Shown here in pieces: positions 10,425 to 21,539 of a stretch of 64,000 nucleotides of DNA. A model generated the notes under the pieces. The model did not search any database, was not told where the DNA came from, and worked only from the letters and a program-made list of their open reading frames with translations. A program made the translations under genes and the position numbers. The stretch comes from Tetradesmus obliquus (Eukaryota; Chlorophyta; Chlorophyceae; Sphaeropleales; Scenedesmaceae): NCBI GenBank assembly GCA_030272155.1, contig CP126204.1:3773501-3837500 (forward strand), read 5' to 3'. The first letter of the stretch is position 1. Each line of letters begins with the position of its first letter.

Positions 10425-13400
10425 TCAGCAAAACCCTTTGATGCGTGTTTCAGCATATATATCTTCCTTCACGTCATTTTCTGACAGTTGTTGTCGCCAT
10501 GATGCGGGCAAGCAGCCGCCCAGTTGTGGATTTCTGGACATGTACACGCTCTTCAAGCTCCTCATGTTGAATAGTGAAGAAGGTACAGTGCCGCTGATAT
10601 TGTTCTCGCCCACAAATAGGTACTCCAATGCCGCTAATGCCCCAACACTGGCAGGGATAGACCCGCTCAGCTTGTTCTGATGTAGTAACAACACCTGTAG
10701 CCTGGTCAGGCTGCTGAGGTCAGGGATGGTGCCGCTCAGCTCATTAGTATGTAGGATCAACTCCTGTAGCCCCACCATGCCCCTGACACTTGCAGGGATT
10801 GACCCGCTCAGCTTGTTGGTGGATAGTTGCAGCACCCGCAACCCGGTCAGGTTGCTGAGGTCAGGGATGGTGCCGCTTAGCTCATTGACATAAACTGCTA
10901 TATCTTCGAGCGCAGTCAAGCCCCTGAAGCTTGCAGGGATTGGCCCGCTCAGCTTGTTTCTAAATAAATACAACACACGCAGCTTGGCCATGCTGCCCCA
11001 GGATGGTGGAATGCTGCCAGTCAAGGAGTTGTTTGCCACCCGGATGTCTTGCAACTGACTCAGACGTGACCAGTCTGCAGGCACAGTGCCGCTGATGCCA
11101 GGCTGATGGCTGATATCGATTTCAGTCAGGCCAGCAAGGCCATCAAATGCAGCTGCATGTGGAAGCGTGCCCGTGAGCCCATCATGAATGTGGATCTTGT
11201 ACACAGTGTGTGTGCCGTCGATGCATGCAACCCCGCGCCACTTGCAATATGCGCCGGCAACGCCAGCTGTTCTGCGCCACTCCTCCCGCTTCCCAGTCGT
11301 GTCGGTTGCCGCCTTGACCCTCAGTAGCGCCTCAAGCTGAGGGTCTGAGCCTGCTATCTGGCCCTTGATATTGTCTGCAATGACATGCACATTTTTCAAC
11401 TTACAACAGCTTTCAGAGCTGCAAGGGGTCCCTTACAAGCAATCAGCTAACATTGTGCTAGCATGTTCACAACAATTGCTTCACAGTCGAGGGCGTGAGG
11501 TGATCGGGACCAAAGCGGGTAGGTGAATATATTGCATGTGAGTCCTACACTTGGTAGCCGAGCAGAATCAGCGTCTTTTGCTGTAGTGCAAAGATTATGG
11601 GTACTGCTGTAGTAAAAGCAAGCCATGCAGTTGAGTACAACTCGGCACTTGGCTTCCTCACCTAGGGCGGGGTTGCACAACAGCAACCGACTTCCTTGCA
11701 AGCGTGCATCTAGGTCTTTGACCACGCCCGTGTTGTCAAGCATGAAATTGTCAAGGCGTATGCCAGCTAGCCATGCAACCCTGGACAGGTAGTCACCAGG
11801 TTGTGCCTGCAGCAACAAGTACACAAACAACTTGTGGCAGCTGAAACTAGCGACAATCGCGCACGTACTACGTGTGACATTTTGCAAAACCCGACATTTT
11901 TTTCGCACCTGCCACGTGCAACACACAGTTTTTATTTGCCTACAAATCATGCAGTAACACCACACACAGCTCAGCACACTGTGTGTAGGTGCCACCTACA
12001 TAATGATGATAATGATGTCAAATGATGACGACGACTGCTTAAATGCAAACTGCAATCTCATTATCAACACCAGGTAGAGCTCTCCGAGTGTGGTTGCAAC
12101 CCCGCAAGGTGCAAATTCTCCATTGGATGCAGGCAAAGACCACGATCACCTGATACCAGTAGCAACCTTTGCGCGGCCCAGTTGTCACTGCTAGCTGCAG
12201 CGCACCAGGCACGCTGTTGGTTGTCCATACAATGCCATAAGCTTCGCCTTTGTCAGCCGCCAAGATGGCACACACACCAAACGCGACCTGCAACAACAGA
12301 CACGATAATGCAGAGTTCCTTGTGCTGCATGCCGGGCCACTCACGCCCCACATCTGACGTGACTACATGACAATAAGCGCCAAACTTGCCTTTCAGGGGC
12401 CGCAAGTTGCGGCAAAGAATGCATTACATTACATTACATTACATGAATGCAAAGGACTACATGTCAGGGTTGATATTCCTTCTTTGTCAATCTGCCTCAA
12501 GGCTACTGACACCCTGCTTAACCTAGAAGCGTGCTAGAATCAGCAAGTACAGTTCAATCGCCGCAATAACATGAGACGTTTGGTTGCATTGTGGTTCTCT
12601 CTTGTGCTGCTGCCACTGCAGCAGGCCCTCTGTAGTGTGCTGCTGCCAGCGCAGCAGCACTTGCATTGCATTGACTGACATCACGCAGCAGGCCTGGCTA
12701 GGCAGCAACCAAGCTCCAGAGTCAAGTGTGCATCAAGTGCGGAACGCAGGCTTGCAGGCACAAGGCACAGGCTTGTAGGCGCAAGGCGCCCACCTTAAAA
12801 AGTCCCTTGTTCCCCCCTCTGCTGCCGTGGCTGTTCTTGGCCAGCCAGCATTGCTTCTCATTGTCATAGCCCACCTGCAATCAACAAAAGGAACGCAATG
12901 CATGCACATGCCATATTTGGAGCTGAAAAACCGCGCATGCTGCATCAAAACAAGGCACATATGTGCCTTGTTTTGTTATTAATGACCAGATGCTTACGCT
13001 TTGTGCAGTTGTCAGCATTAAAGAATACTACATACCCAAAGCTGCCAGAAGCAAAGGGCGCATATTTTGCGTGGCGGCTGAGCGTACCAGCGTGATGGCG
13101 TGGTATTCCCTGAAGGTGGCGTTGGCGCTAGGCCTATACACTGCCTGGGCGTAGCGCTTGTCATTGAAAAAGGAATTGAAGTCTGAGTACACCTGGAGGA
13201 GCAACAACGGAGCAGAAGCAACAACAAGCTTCTTACACGGGGACAATGGCAGCAGTGAGCAGGATTGTCGGCAACATGCGGTACATACAATCAAGGCATG
13301 CTGCTCATGTGCAACAGCACTAGCACTTGAAGGAAAGCCGACTCTACAGGCAGCTAGCACCTACTAGCCAGCATTTGACATACATAAACAATTCCGCTTA

Positions 13401-14423
13401 CGTCGAAGCGTGACACCACAGCGCCGTGCTGCCGTATGTGCTGCTGCGCCTTCCACACACTTGTGATCATCTGCGAAGAAAACTTGCCGCGCCCAGCATG
13501 CATGTTGGGGTTGCTACAGGGTCCATTGCACAGCATTGCCGCGCTCTGGTCGCCAAACAAATCTGGCTTGTAGGGTAAGCACGATGTTGTCGGCAAGGTG
13601 GGTCCCCGCTCCTGCAGCTGCTGCAAGCGGATTGCAGACTCCAACCCGCTTCACAACTCCTGACTGGTGCATTTGGTTCGCAGAAATACAGTGCCTGCAC
13701 GCTGATGCTGCACTGCTGCACGTCAACTTGCAGTGCAGCAGCCATGGCCGTTTCTGCTGCTGCTGCCACAGCAAAAGCGGTGCATGATCGGCAACCGCCT
13801 TGGTCTTGTGCGGGCGCCACTATGCGCACTCTGGTGCTACTGACGCTGCTGTATGCTTGAGGCGACGTTGCGAGCATCAGCTGAGCATAAGCATCTATTG
13901 TGCTTGATGCTTGCGCAGCGCACAGGCTTCCACTGCCTTTTGCTGAGCATGCTGAGCTTGGCCGCTGCTTGTAGGCGTCTTTCCATGCCTTGCTGTTCTG
14001 AAATTGTTGCCGCAACTGGCTTAGTGTACTGCTGGCGCCGACAGGTGGCACATGCGAGGGCAGCAGGCCCTGACCTGGGAGGACAGATATTCCAGTGGGG
14101 TAGCAGCAGCATTCATGAGCCATAGGTGCATCTGATACTGTCAGTTTATAGGATGCAGTGTGACACCAGAAACAACACTCCAGCAGCAGCTGCTGTTGCT
14201 GTGACAGCACCAGGGCCGTTCCTGTGACAAGGCGCCAGCCCCTACAAATGCAGCAGGCACGAGCTCGCTGCATCTGCTGTTTCAACACCTTTAAAGATGT
14301 TGTCTACACAACACATTCATTGTAAACGCCATCATCGCCAGGACGAGCGCGTTGATACCACCCACCTGCAACGTGCTGGGCGGCGCAGGCCAGGCTGAGC
14401 AGCACTAGCAGCACGTATGGCAT
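10425..14423 (-). CDS. Secreted papain-like (C1A) cysteine protease fused to LysM and leucine-rich repeats
   Basis: Seven exons: 14423-14366, 14137-13402, 13192-13088, 12874-12794, 12287-12150, 11806-11662 and 11374-10425, about 737 residues. Exon 1 is a signal peptide (MPYVLLVLLSLACAAQHVA). Exons 2-5 are a C1A domain: QDQGGCRSCTAFAV (catalytic Cys), YHAITLVGYD (catalytic His), LAKNSHGS (Asn), then GLFKVAFGVCAI. The triad is present, though Trp beside Cys and after Asn-Ser are Thr and His. Exons 5-6 carry a LysM module (QPGDYLSRVAWLAGI to GSRLLLCNP), which usually binds N-acetylglucosamine glycans. Exon 7 has about eight plant-type LRRs (LSGTIP/LSGSIP) and ends in a Cys-bearing tail. All introns fit in phase, but exon 2 needs a one-base shift near 13,640, between GWSLQS and RLQQLQERG, at a short C run: base error or recent damage. 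An extracellular, wall-associated protease is inferred. The exon 2 start is the least certain boundary. Confidence 0.82.
12420..12444. repeat. (ATTAC)n microsatellite
   Basis: About five units of ATTAC in intron 4 of the C1A gene. The same pentamer recurs at 57602-57622. Confidence 0.8.
12946..12975. repeat. Perfect 30-bp palindrome in intron 3 of the C1A-LysM-LRR gene
   Basis: The 15-base arm starting CAAAACAAGGCACAT is followed directly by its exact reverse complement, with no spacer. It lies between exons at 13088 and 12874. Confidence 0.85.
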
Positions 14424-16113
14424 CTCGATCGAGTAGGATTCCTTTTATCAATCAGCTGCAAGCATTGCAGACCGTGGGCTGCACTTGATGGGACTGCTTG
14501 CTCCAACAGCGCCTTCCTGTAGATCTCAGCGATTGAGGCTGTTGCGGCAGATAATCACTGTCGTGCAGCGATTACAAGAGCCAAATAAACTGCGAGCGAG
14601 ATCACAACGGGTTGTGGGACTTGCAGTGCATCTAGTGTATTACACTAGAACAGTTTAACCGTTCGTACGCTGCTCGAGTGACAGTCGACCAGTGACTTGA
14701 GAAGAGCTGTTCTAAATGTTCAATACTAATGTTGCTGACAAGCTGCTGCTGCAGCACACGACGCACCAACAGCAGTCACGACAGCTACTAGCCTGACCCC
14801 TTTCTAGCTCAGTGAGCAGCAATACACCCTGGTCACCAGGTGCTGGTCAGGTGGGTTTAGAGCCCCGCCTACACATGGCATGTGACATGTCAATCGTCAA
14901 CGTGTAAACCAAATTGCTGTTTACGCATTGACGCGATCACAGCCCGTACGTGTGATTAAAACACGCCGTGTGATGATCACGGTGTACATCGCATGTGGCT
15001 CTGCGGTGTGGCTCTGCAGTACTGCATTACGCTGCCAACAGTGCTGGCGAGCCATCCCTGGTATGTCTGACGTTCCTTGCATGAAAGGTAACACAAACAA
15101 CAGAAACAGGGAGTAGACAATGTGCACGACTTACTGGAGGCCGACACGTCACTGACTGCTGCAGTCGCAACTGCTAGTCTCAGTCCAGCTCATGAGTCAT
15201 GAGTGATTTTGCACTGGGGCAGGTGCCACCTGTGCAGATGCATCTGCCGGGTGACAACACATGCCATGCACGGCTCCAACAGTGTCACAATAGCATGGCA
15301 GAGTGCAGGTGTTCATGTCACGAGCCTCCGGGGAAAAGTAGGATCCAGGATACACGACAGGACATGCTTGCAACCAACGTGGTGATCACCACTGGTTGCG
15401 AGTTAGAAACGGACAGTCCAATTACTGTTCTGGCTATAGCCAGAACTGATCGAGCTAGATCCAAGAATGCACAGCTGTAGAAGGGCTGTCAACATCATGG
15501 GAATGAAAACCAAGTGCAGGAGCTCACCATTTCTACAAGTGGCATGGGGTGTGCATACTGCAGTCTGCAAGGAAGCCACACTGTGACAGATGCATATGAC
15601 AGTCCCCACTGCTGCATTCCGTTTGCACGTTCTCGTTGCTAACACAAGAGGGCAGGTTTCACAGTTGCAATGCAGCACTGTTCGCCACAGCACAGCGTGC
15701 ATGCTGAAGGAGACGTGTACGGGAGTTGCCCAGCTCTGTACAATGTGGCACTTCATGATGCAGTGATGCTCAGGCGGCCGTCAGGAAAACCTTTGTGAAC
15801 CCTATCACGGTCCACACGTCCGACCCTCCAGCAATACCCATCCGACAGCTGCAGCTGCAGCAGCAAGCAGTGCCCTCAACTGCAACCAACGGCTGCACCT
15901 CCAGCAAGCCCTCATCACACTTGTTAGTGCACACACAGCAGCACAGTTCAATCCTGGTGAGGTAAGTATTGAACTGAATTGAGGTCAACAACGACTACAC
16001 AATTATCACCGCGCCACTCTCGGCGTCATGCACAGCTAGCTGGAGCGCTCCAAATAAAATTGATCAAACCTTACTCAAAACAGCGCCAGAGCTTCAGCAA
16101 CATCAACTGATGA
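14424..16113. other. Intergenic region upstream of the C1A gene
   Basis: No exon I can support. The minus-strand stretch 15991-15770 is open and Cys-rich and could be a last exon of the unknown gene at 16114-17291, but I cannot join it in phase. Confidence 0.35.
15427..15446. repeat. Perfect 20-bp palindrome
   Basis: GTTCTGGCTATAGCCAGAAC is its own reverse complement. It lies in the intergenic region about 1 kb upstream of the C1A gene start, in a place suited to a dimeric transcription-factor site, but nothing shows use. Confidence 0.7.
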
Positions 16114-16980
16114 TCACACCCTCCAGAACTTACATGAAGGCTGACCCTCTCCCATCTGCACTGCCCCTCCAGCCACCACAGCTGCTGCCGCCTCTGCTGC
16201 AGCAGCAGCAGCAGCTGCTGCTGCCCTTGGCTGCCCTGCAACACCCACAGCATTGCTGCTGCTGCTGACTCCAGCGCTGCTGCTAGTAGCGGCTTCGCTC
16301 TCTGTGGAGGCTGCTGTGATGCTGTTGCAATAGGGCTGCATGTAATGCGGCCTGGGGTGCCCGCGGCGGAAATCGCGCAGCAGTATATTGCCTGCAGGAG
16401 CAAATCACAAGCGCGACAGCAACAGGACACAACACAAGCTTGCTGTTCGTGTTTGTTGTTGTGAAAGTGCCAGGGCATCAGTGTTGCTGCTGCAAAGCAG
16501 CAGGCATCAAGAAACCGGTGCAGCAGCCACTGCCACTTCCTCCATAGAATCCACAGCAGCTGTAGGTGCCATGTGCATAGCCGTATTTCTACCTTCTGAT
16601 TCCTTACATTGCAAACCTGACCTCAAGTGGCTTGGCACTCACCCAGTGTATCAACTGTCGCCAGCACTGGCCCTGCTGCTGCCAGGGCCACAGCCCCCGG
16701 CTCAAGCCTGCCCCAGCTGCTGCTGACGCTGCTGCCAGCACTTTCTGCATGACTGCCAGCCTCACTGATATGGTCATATGCCCCATCATCGCTGGCATCG
16801 GAAGGCTCCAATGCATCCTCAGATCCTGGCTCTGACTCTGATGCGCCTTCTGATCCTGCTGCTTCAACTTGCTGTGCAGCAACCGCGGCAGCCTGCTGCT
16901 GCTGCTGGAGCTGTAGTAGCTGCTGCTGCAGCGGGTGAACTGCTGGCTCGGCTGCGCCTACATCCAGCACGTCAACCCAA

Positions 16981-17019
<39 letters not shown>

Positions 17020-17291
17020 AAGCCCTCCTCTGCCTGCTGCTGCTGCTGCTGCTGCTGCTGCAAGCCCTCCTCTGCCTGCTGCTGCTGCTGGTGTATGATG
17101 CGTATCGCCTCGTCAGCATCAGCCTCACCCAGGGCCTGGATGAGCTCCCAAGCATCATTTGCTGCCTCGCTGTCTCGCCAGAAGGCATTGCCTGCTCTGC
17201 CTAGCACTTGCAGCTGAATGGCTGATGCCCTGCAGCCAAGCCACGGCAACAGCAGCCGGTGCAGTGGATGCTCGAGGTAAGAAGCTTGTGA
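16114..17291 (-). CDS. Unknown Gln/Glu-rich protein, or 3' continuation of the F-box/WD40 gene
   Basis: Two exons join cleanly: one open from about 17291 to a donor near 16643 (GATACACTGG before GTGAGTG), the next from about 16391, giving TVDTLGNILLRDFRRGHPRP. The first begins HPLHRLLLPWLGCRASAI and AFWRDSEAANDAWELIQAL, then two poly-Gln blocks each ended by AEEGL, then an acidic Glu/Ser-rich stretch; the second becomes Ala/Ser-rich. The AEEGL-polyQ block is a ~54-bp coding tandem repeat (about 16980-17095). No domain recognised. No start codon is convincing, and the F-box/WD40 stop lies only ~180 bases upstream on the same strand, so this may be its continuation by way of the GTGAGT that overlaps that stop. 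Confidence 0.4.
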
Positions 17292-17469
17292 GTCTAGGCT
17301 AAGGATGTTGCAAACTAGGTGTGTGTGACTTGCGAGCTGGTACTGTGATAACAGCTGCTATATCCTCACAGCGTATTTAGCACCTGCCTGAAGTCTATCA
17401 ACAGATGGCACGCACGCATAAGCAGATAGAAACACATCTAAACCCAAGAACGAAGACATTACATTAAAC

Positions 17470-17637
17470 TCACGTTGATGACAGCCTTTGCAGCCGCTGC
17501 CCGTCAGGGATGCTCCACACAGCCACACTGGCAGCAGAGTGCAGCGCTACTCTGCTGGTGGTTGCAACCAGCCGCACCCGACTCAGCTGCAGTGCCGTGA
17601 CCGGCTCGTTGTTTGGCATGTGGGCGCTGAATAGCAC

Positions 17638-17710
<73 letters not shown>

Positions 17711-18304
17711 CTTGTGAGTGCGGAGGTAGCAGCAGCAGCTGCTGCTGCCACAGTTCTTGTCCCCGTTGTACTGCCTGCAGCACTGCTTGCGCTTGCTTTG
17801 CTGTTGCTGGGGCAGTAGACACTGCTGCTGCTGCTGTTGCTGCTGCTGTGCTGCTGTGGGGGCATGCGCACATCCCACACCTGCACACCTTTGCGCCCGC
17901 CACCTGCCAACATGCTGCCATATGCAGCAGCGCAGTTCAGCCTACCAGACGGCCACTGCACCCTCAAAACCCCAGCTGCCCCAGACTCCCTAAAACCGCC
18001 TTTGACTCGCGCATCTAGCAGCATGATCGCATGGGAGCCGACAGCAGCAATGCAGCTGCCCAGATCTAGGCCACTTAGCAGCTGATAACAAGGGCTTGTC
18101 ATCTTCCATGTCATAACACATGACTGGCTGTTCACATCCCACAGCTTTATCCTGCAGTCCCGGCTGCAGCTCAACAGCCTGCTGCTGCCGCTGCTGCCGC
18201 TGCTGCTGTGGTCCGGCGGCAGCAGCAGATCTGTCACACAGTCACTGTGGCCACGGAGGGTGGCCAGCAAGGGATTGCGCCCCTGCTGCTGCTGCTGTGA
18301 TGTC

Positions 18305-18338
<34 letters not shown>

Positions 18339-19847
18339 GGCCGCCGCCAGGTGTCAGGGACGCAATGCGCCACAGCTTCACCGTCTTATCTGCACTGGCA
18401 CTAGCCAAGACAGCAGGTGGACAGCCATCACCACTGCTGCTGCTGCTGCTGTCACGGCAGTCACAGCCAGGCAGCACCAGCAGTGCTGTGACACTGCCGG
18501 TGTGGCCCCGCAGCGTGCGCACAGGGCGCACCATGCCGCTGGATGTCCTGCTGCTGCTGCTGCTGAAAGGCGTCCATAGCTTGACAGTTTTGTCTCGCGA
18601 GCCGCTGGCATACCTGCAGCAGCAAGTCACAGCTTGTGCATGCAACACACATGTGACACGCCGCTGCTGCATGTCCATACAGCAATTATACAGGCGCATC
18701 TGCAGGAAGCCTGGAGCGTGTGACACTTCCTGTCTTGCTCACTCTCCTACTCCCTCTATTTCTACACCAATCACGCACTTCTGCTGCATCCAAACCCTAG
18801 CTTATGAACCTAGTATATGAACTTACCCTGAGCTGCTGCCACCGGCAGCTGGCAGCTCCACCAGGGCATCAATGAATGCTGTGTGGCCATGCTGAGGGTC
18901 ACTGCATCTGAAAAGCATCCAAAGTGCATCTAAAGTGCATCTTGACGGTCTGGTGAACTTCACCCACTCACCGAAAGCTGCTGCCACCAGCAGATGGCAG
19001 CTCCACCAGGGCATGAATGAATGCTGTGTGGCCATGCTGGGGGTCACTGCACAGCCTTGTGCCAATATCACTGCAGCGCAGCAACCGCTGCTGCTGGCTG
19101 CCGCCTTTGTCTGCACCTGCATTACTGCAAGTAGCAGTGTCGGAAGGATCACTGCAGCTGCCGCTGCTGATGCTGCTGCTATCCATACGCCACCACACAA
19201 GGTGCTGGTCCAGCGCTGCTGCGATGCTGGGCGGCTGCCAGGTGGGCTGCATGCTTGCAGGACAGTGGCGGCTGCTTGCAAAAAGCTGGGCGCTTGCAGG
19301 ACAAGGTGCGCTGATCACCAGCTGAGCCACAGATGGTGGCTCGACTGCATGTGGTCTGCGTATGTCGGCGCTCCAAGGGTCTTTTGTGGACAGCTGTGCT
19401 TGCAGGCAATGTGCAAAACCAGCAGAAGTTGCGGAGAGGCTAAAACACAACCCAATCAGATGGTGCCAGTACACAGATGCATGGAACCGGGCTAGTGATT
19501 TCATGCAGGAGTTGCTGCCAAGCAGTACAGCTTGGCCAAACTGAGCAAAGGCAGCACAAAGCTGTACAGCAAAGGCAGCAGCAGCAGCGCACCTGGCATG
19601 CTGCAAGCACTGACTGCTTGTACAGCCCTGGCCAGTCGTGCACTCCAGATATGTTCTTGGCAGTTTCTGGCCACGAGCGTTTGAACTTGGAGCTCCACAA
19701 GCTGTGGTTGTGGGCTACCTGCTGATTCAGGCTCTTGCAGGCAGCAGACACCTGTGCGAGCGCGTCGCAACCCAGATGACCGCTGATAGCGACCCATGAG
19801 TCTGATATGAGGTCCAGAACAGTGGTGCTTGGCTCGCATGCTTCCAT
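17470..19847 (-). CDS. F-box/WD40-repeat protein
   Basis: Four exons, 19847-19593, 19393-18972, 18907-18827 and 18613-17470, join in phase to 633 residues. Exon 1 encodes an F-box (TVLDLISDSWVAISGHLG through SLWSSKFKRSWP), which normally binds SKP1 in SCF ubiquitin ligases. Exon 4 encodes WD repeats: YASGSRDKTVKLW, TLRGHTGSVTALL, LASASADKTVKLW, TLRGHSDCVTDLL, LSCSRDCRIKLWD, KGVQVWDVR and ASVAVWSIPDG, enough for a propeller. Poly-Ser insertions, one encoded by 22 CAG-type codons at 17639-17704, lengthen the loops. Exons 2 and 3 end in near-identical ~26-residue segments, an in-frame exon duplication. Known: F-box/WD40 proteins select substrates for ubiquitination; the substrate here is unknown. 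The stop overlaps a GTGAGT, so splicing to sequence further downstream is possible. Confidence 0.8.
17639..17704. repeat. (CTG)22 coding microsatellite
   Basis: 22 uninterrupted CTG units on the plus strand, read as poly-Ser (AGC) by the F-box/WD40 gene. Confidence 0.9.
18827..19050 (-). repeat. In-frame duplicated exon segment in the F-box/WD40 gene
   Basis: 19050-18972 (tail of exon 2) and 18907-18827 (exon 3) both encode CSDPQHGHTAFI(H/D)ALVELP(S/A)AGGSS. The ~80-bp copies differ at about ten positions, each with a usable donor, and exon 3 has its own acceptor. Phases 2 and 2 fit, so both can appear in the protein. Confidence 0.8.
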
Positions 19848-20356
19848 CCAGGCAGTTCGTGAATTCCGGAAGCAATTTTTGGCATAAAGCACATGACACA
19901 CAGCAGCTGACGCCCAGCATCAGTCGACAGTTAACCAAACAAACGCAACGCGATTCAATCACGACACAACCTGCCCTCCGTGCACTTCCATGGCACAGGT
20001 TGCAAGGCATAACCTTCTGTCCTACGGACTCGGGTAATAGCACAATGAGTTGCAGTGCCTCTGCCCATCGCCAACATGAAGACCTTAGTTAGGAGATTCA
20101 CTTCGTCCTGTGCACTTTGCGAGGGCTTTAACGCATCAGGTGAAAGCCAGCCAACTGCAACCGTTGCTGGGTGAGCACCCTGCAAACTCTTGCTACACTG
20201 CTTCACTGCATACACGTTCTGCAAACCTGCGACTCTGTCAGCCAATGAAACCAATGAAACATTGTGCTTGACTGTCTCCTGAACCCCTGAGTCGCTCGCT
20301 GCCCCTGCATCTAGTGGGCCACATCTACTGCCCTGCACTGCCACCAGTACAGATTT
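19848..20356. other. Upstream region of the F-box/WD40 gene
   Basis: An ATG-less minus-strand open stretch (20344-19955) is not obviously low complexity, but I cannot join it to a neighbour. Nothing else is seen. Confidence 0.3.
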
Positions 20357-20520
20357 TTACAACTCGCTTGCAACCACAAGCGTTGTTGTAAGCCGGTTGT
20401 AAGCCGGTTGTAAGCGGGTTGTACACTGAAAGTTGTAAGCAGGTTGTATAAAAGTGGGACTTGTAAATATGTTGTAAACATCAGTTGTAAGCAAGTTGTA
20501 AGCATGGTACAGTGTTACAA
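20357..20520. repeat. TTGTAAGC repeat cluster, left copy
   Basis: Opens with TTACAACTCG and then carries about six TTGTAAGC or TTGTAAAC units, including GGTTGTAAGCCGGTTGTAAG. The TTACAAC and GTTGTAA parts can pair as hairpins. Shared with the cluster at 22861-22945. Confidence 0.75.
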
Positions 20521-20920
20521 ATTTTGTGAATATGATGTGCTGTGCCACTGAATAATATCGCATTCACATGCACAACCAGTCATGTGGTCCTCTGACAGCA
20601 GGTAATACATGGCCAGTGGCTGGCCACATGCCGGACAGCATGAGCCACGCAGCGCATATGCATGCATGCACCATGCACCGACTTGGTGAGCAAGTGTAAG
20701 TGCCACCACACATACCGATAAACACTGCGCAACTCTGTACAAGGCGTATGCAATCAAACGCTTTATAGAAGTGACTTTCATCTGCTGTGCAACTTGTGCA
20801 AAAACACACAAGCACAACTGCTGCACAACAACAAGGTGTAACAATTTGTGCGTAAACATCAACAACAATGCTGATCACGCCGCACAGGCCGCCTCAACAC
20901 CACACACTCCACGATTGTGC

Positions 20921-21539
20921 CTAGTCTGACTTCGGCTCATTGCTGCTCTTGCCTTTGCTCTCGTCACTGCTGCTGCCACTGCCACCGCTCTGGTGTTCTT
21001 TGCCGGATGCCTTGGACCCTTCGCTGGCCTGATCTTCCTCATATCCCTCATGCCAGCTTGCACCTGCAGGCTGCCTGCATGTGGCACATGCTGCATTCGT
21101 GTGCTAAGAACACAAGAAGCAACCTCCTTTGCCGGGCCTGCTGCTGCTCTTGCTACACTTGCTTCAACAAAACATGGCACCTGCAGCCTGACCAAGCCAG
21201 GAAATGAGACAGCAACGGCAGCAACATGTTTGGCACACTCATGCTCGCAGTATAACTTTGTCATTTTACATGTTGTAGTGCAACAGGGCAGCAAAAAGTG
21301 TCGCGGCAGTTTCTTACGAAGGGCAACAGCTGCGTGTTGAATTTGGTTCTACTGAGCTGTGGTTGCGCCACATGCTGCTGAGCAAGTCATGGCACATGCC
21401 TGCACAGCTGACACAGCAGGTAGTACACTGCCAGTTGCTAATCACCCACCTGGCAGCACACCAAAGCTGATGCAGCCGTTCTCGTGCAGGAAGTATAAGG
21501 CATCCTTGGTGACAGCTAGAGCAGCGTCATCAATCTCAT
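20921..21539 (-). CDS. 3' part of an unrecognised gene
   Basis: Two exons, 21539-21450 and 21063-20921, join in phase. They encode DEIDDAALAVTKDALYFLHE, then NGCISFGVLPGASWHEGYEE, and end in a Ser/Glu/Lys-rich tail and TAG. The helix ending LYFLHENG recalls the EALFLLERG-type helix of tRNA-splicing endonuclease Sen54 subunits, but that is weak. An exon further upstream may read DEFIWLQDAKGP near 21,680-21,720, though I cannot phase it. The gene lies between the two TTGTAAGC clusters. Function unassigned. Confidence 0.45.

Noticed and set aside
19955-20344. 129-codon minus-strand frame upstream of the F-box gene
   Set aside because: No ATG start and no junction that joins it to the F-box exon; possible but unsupported.
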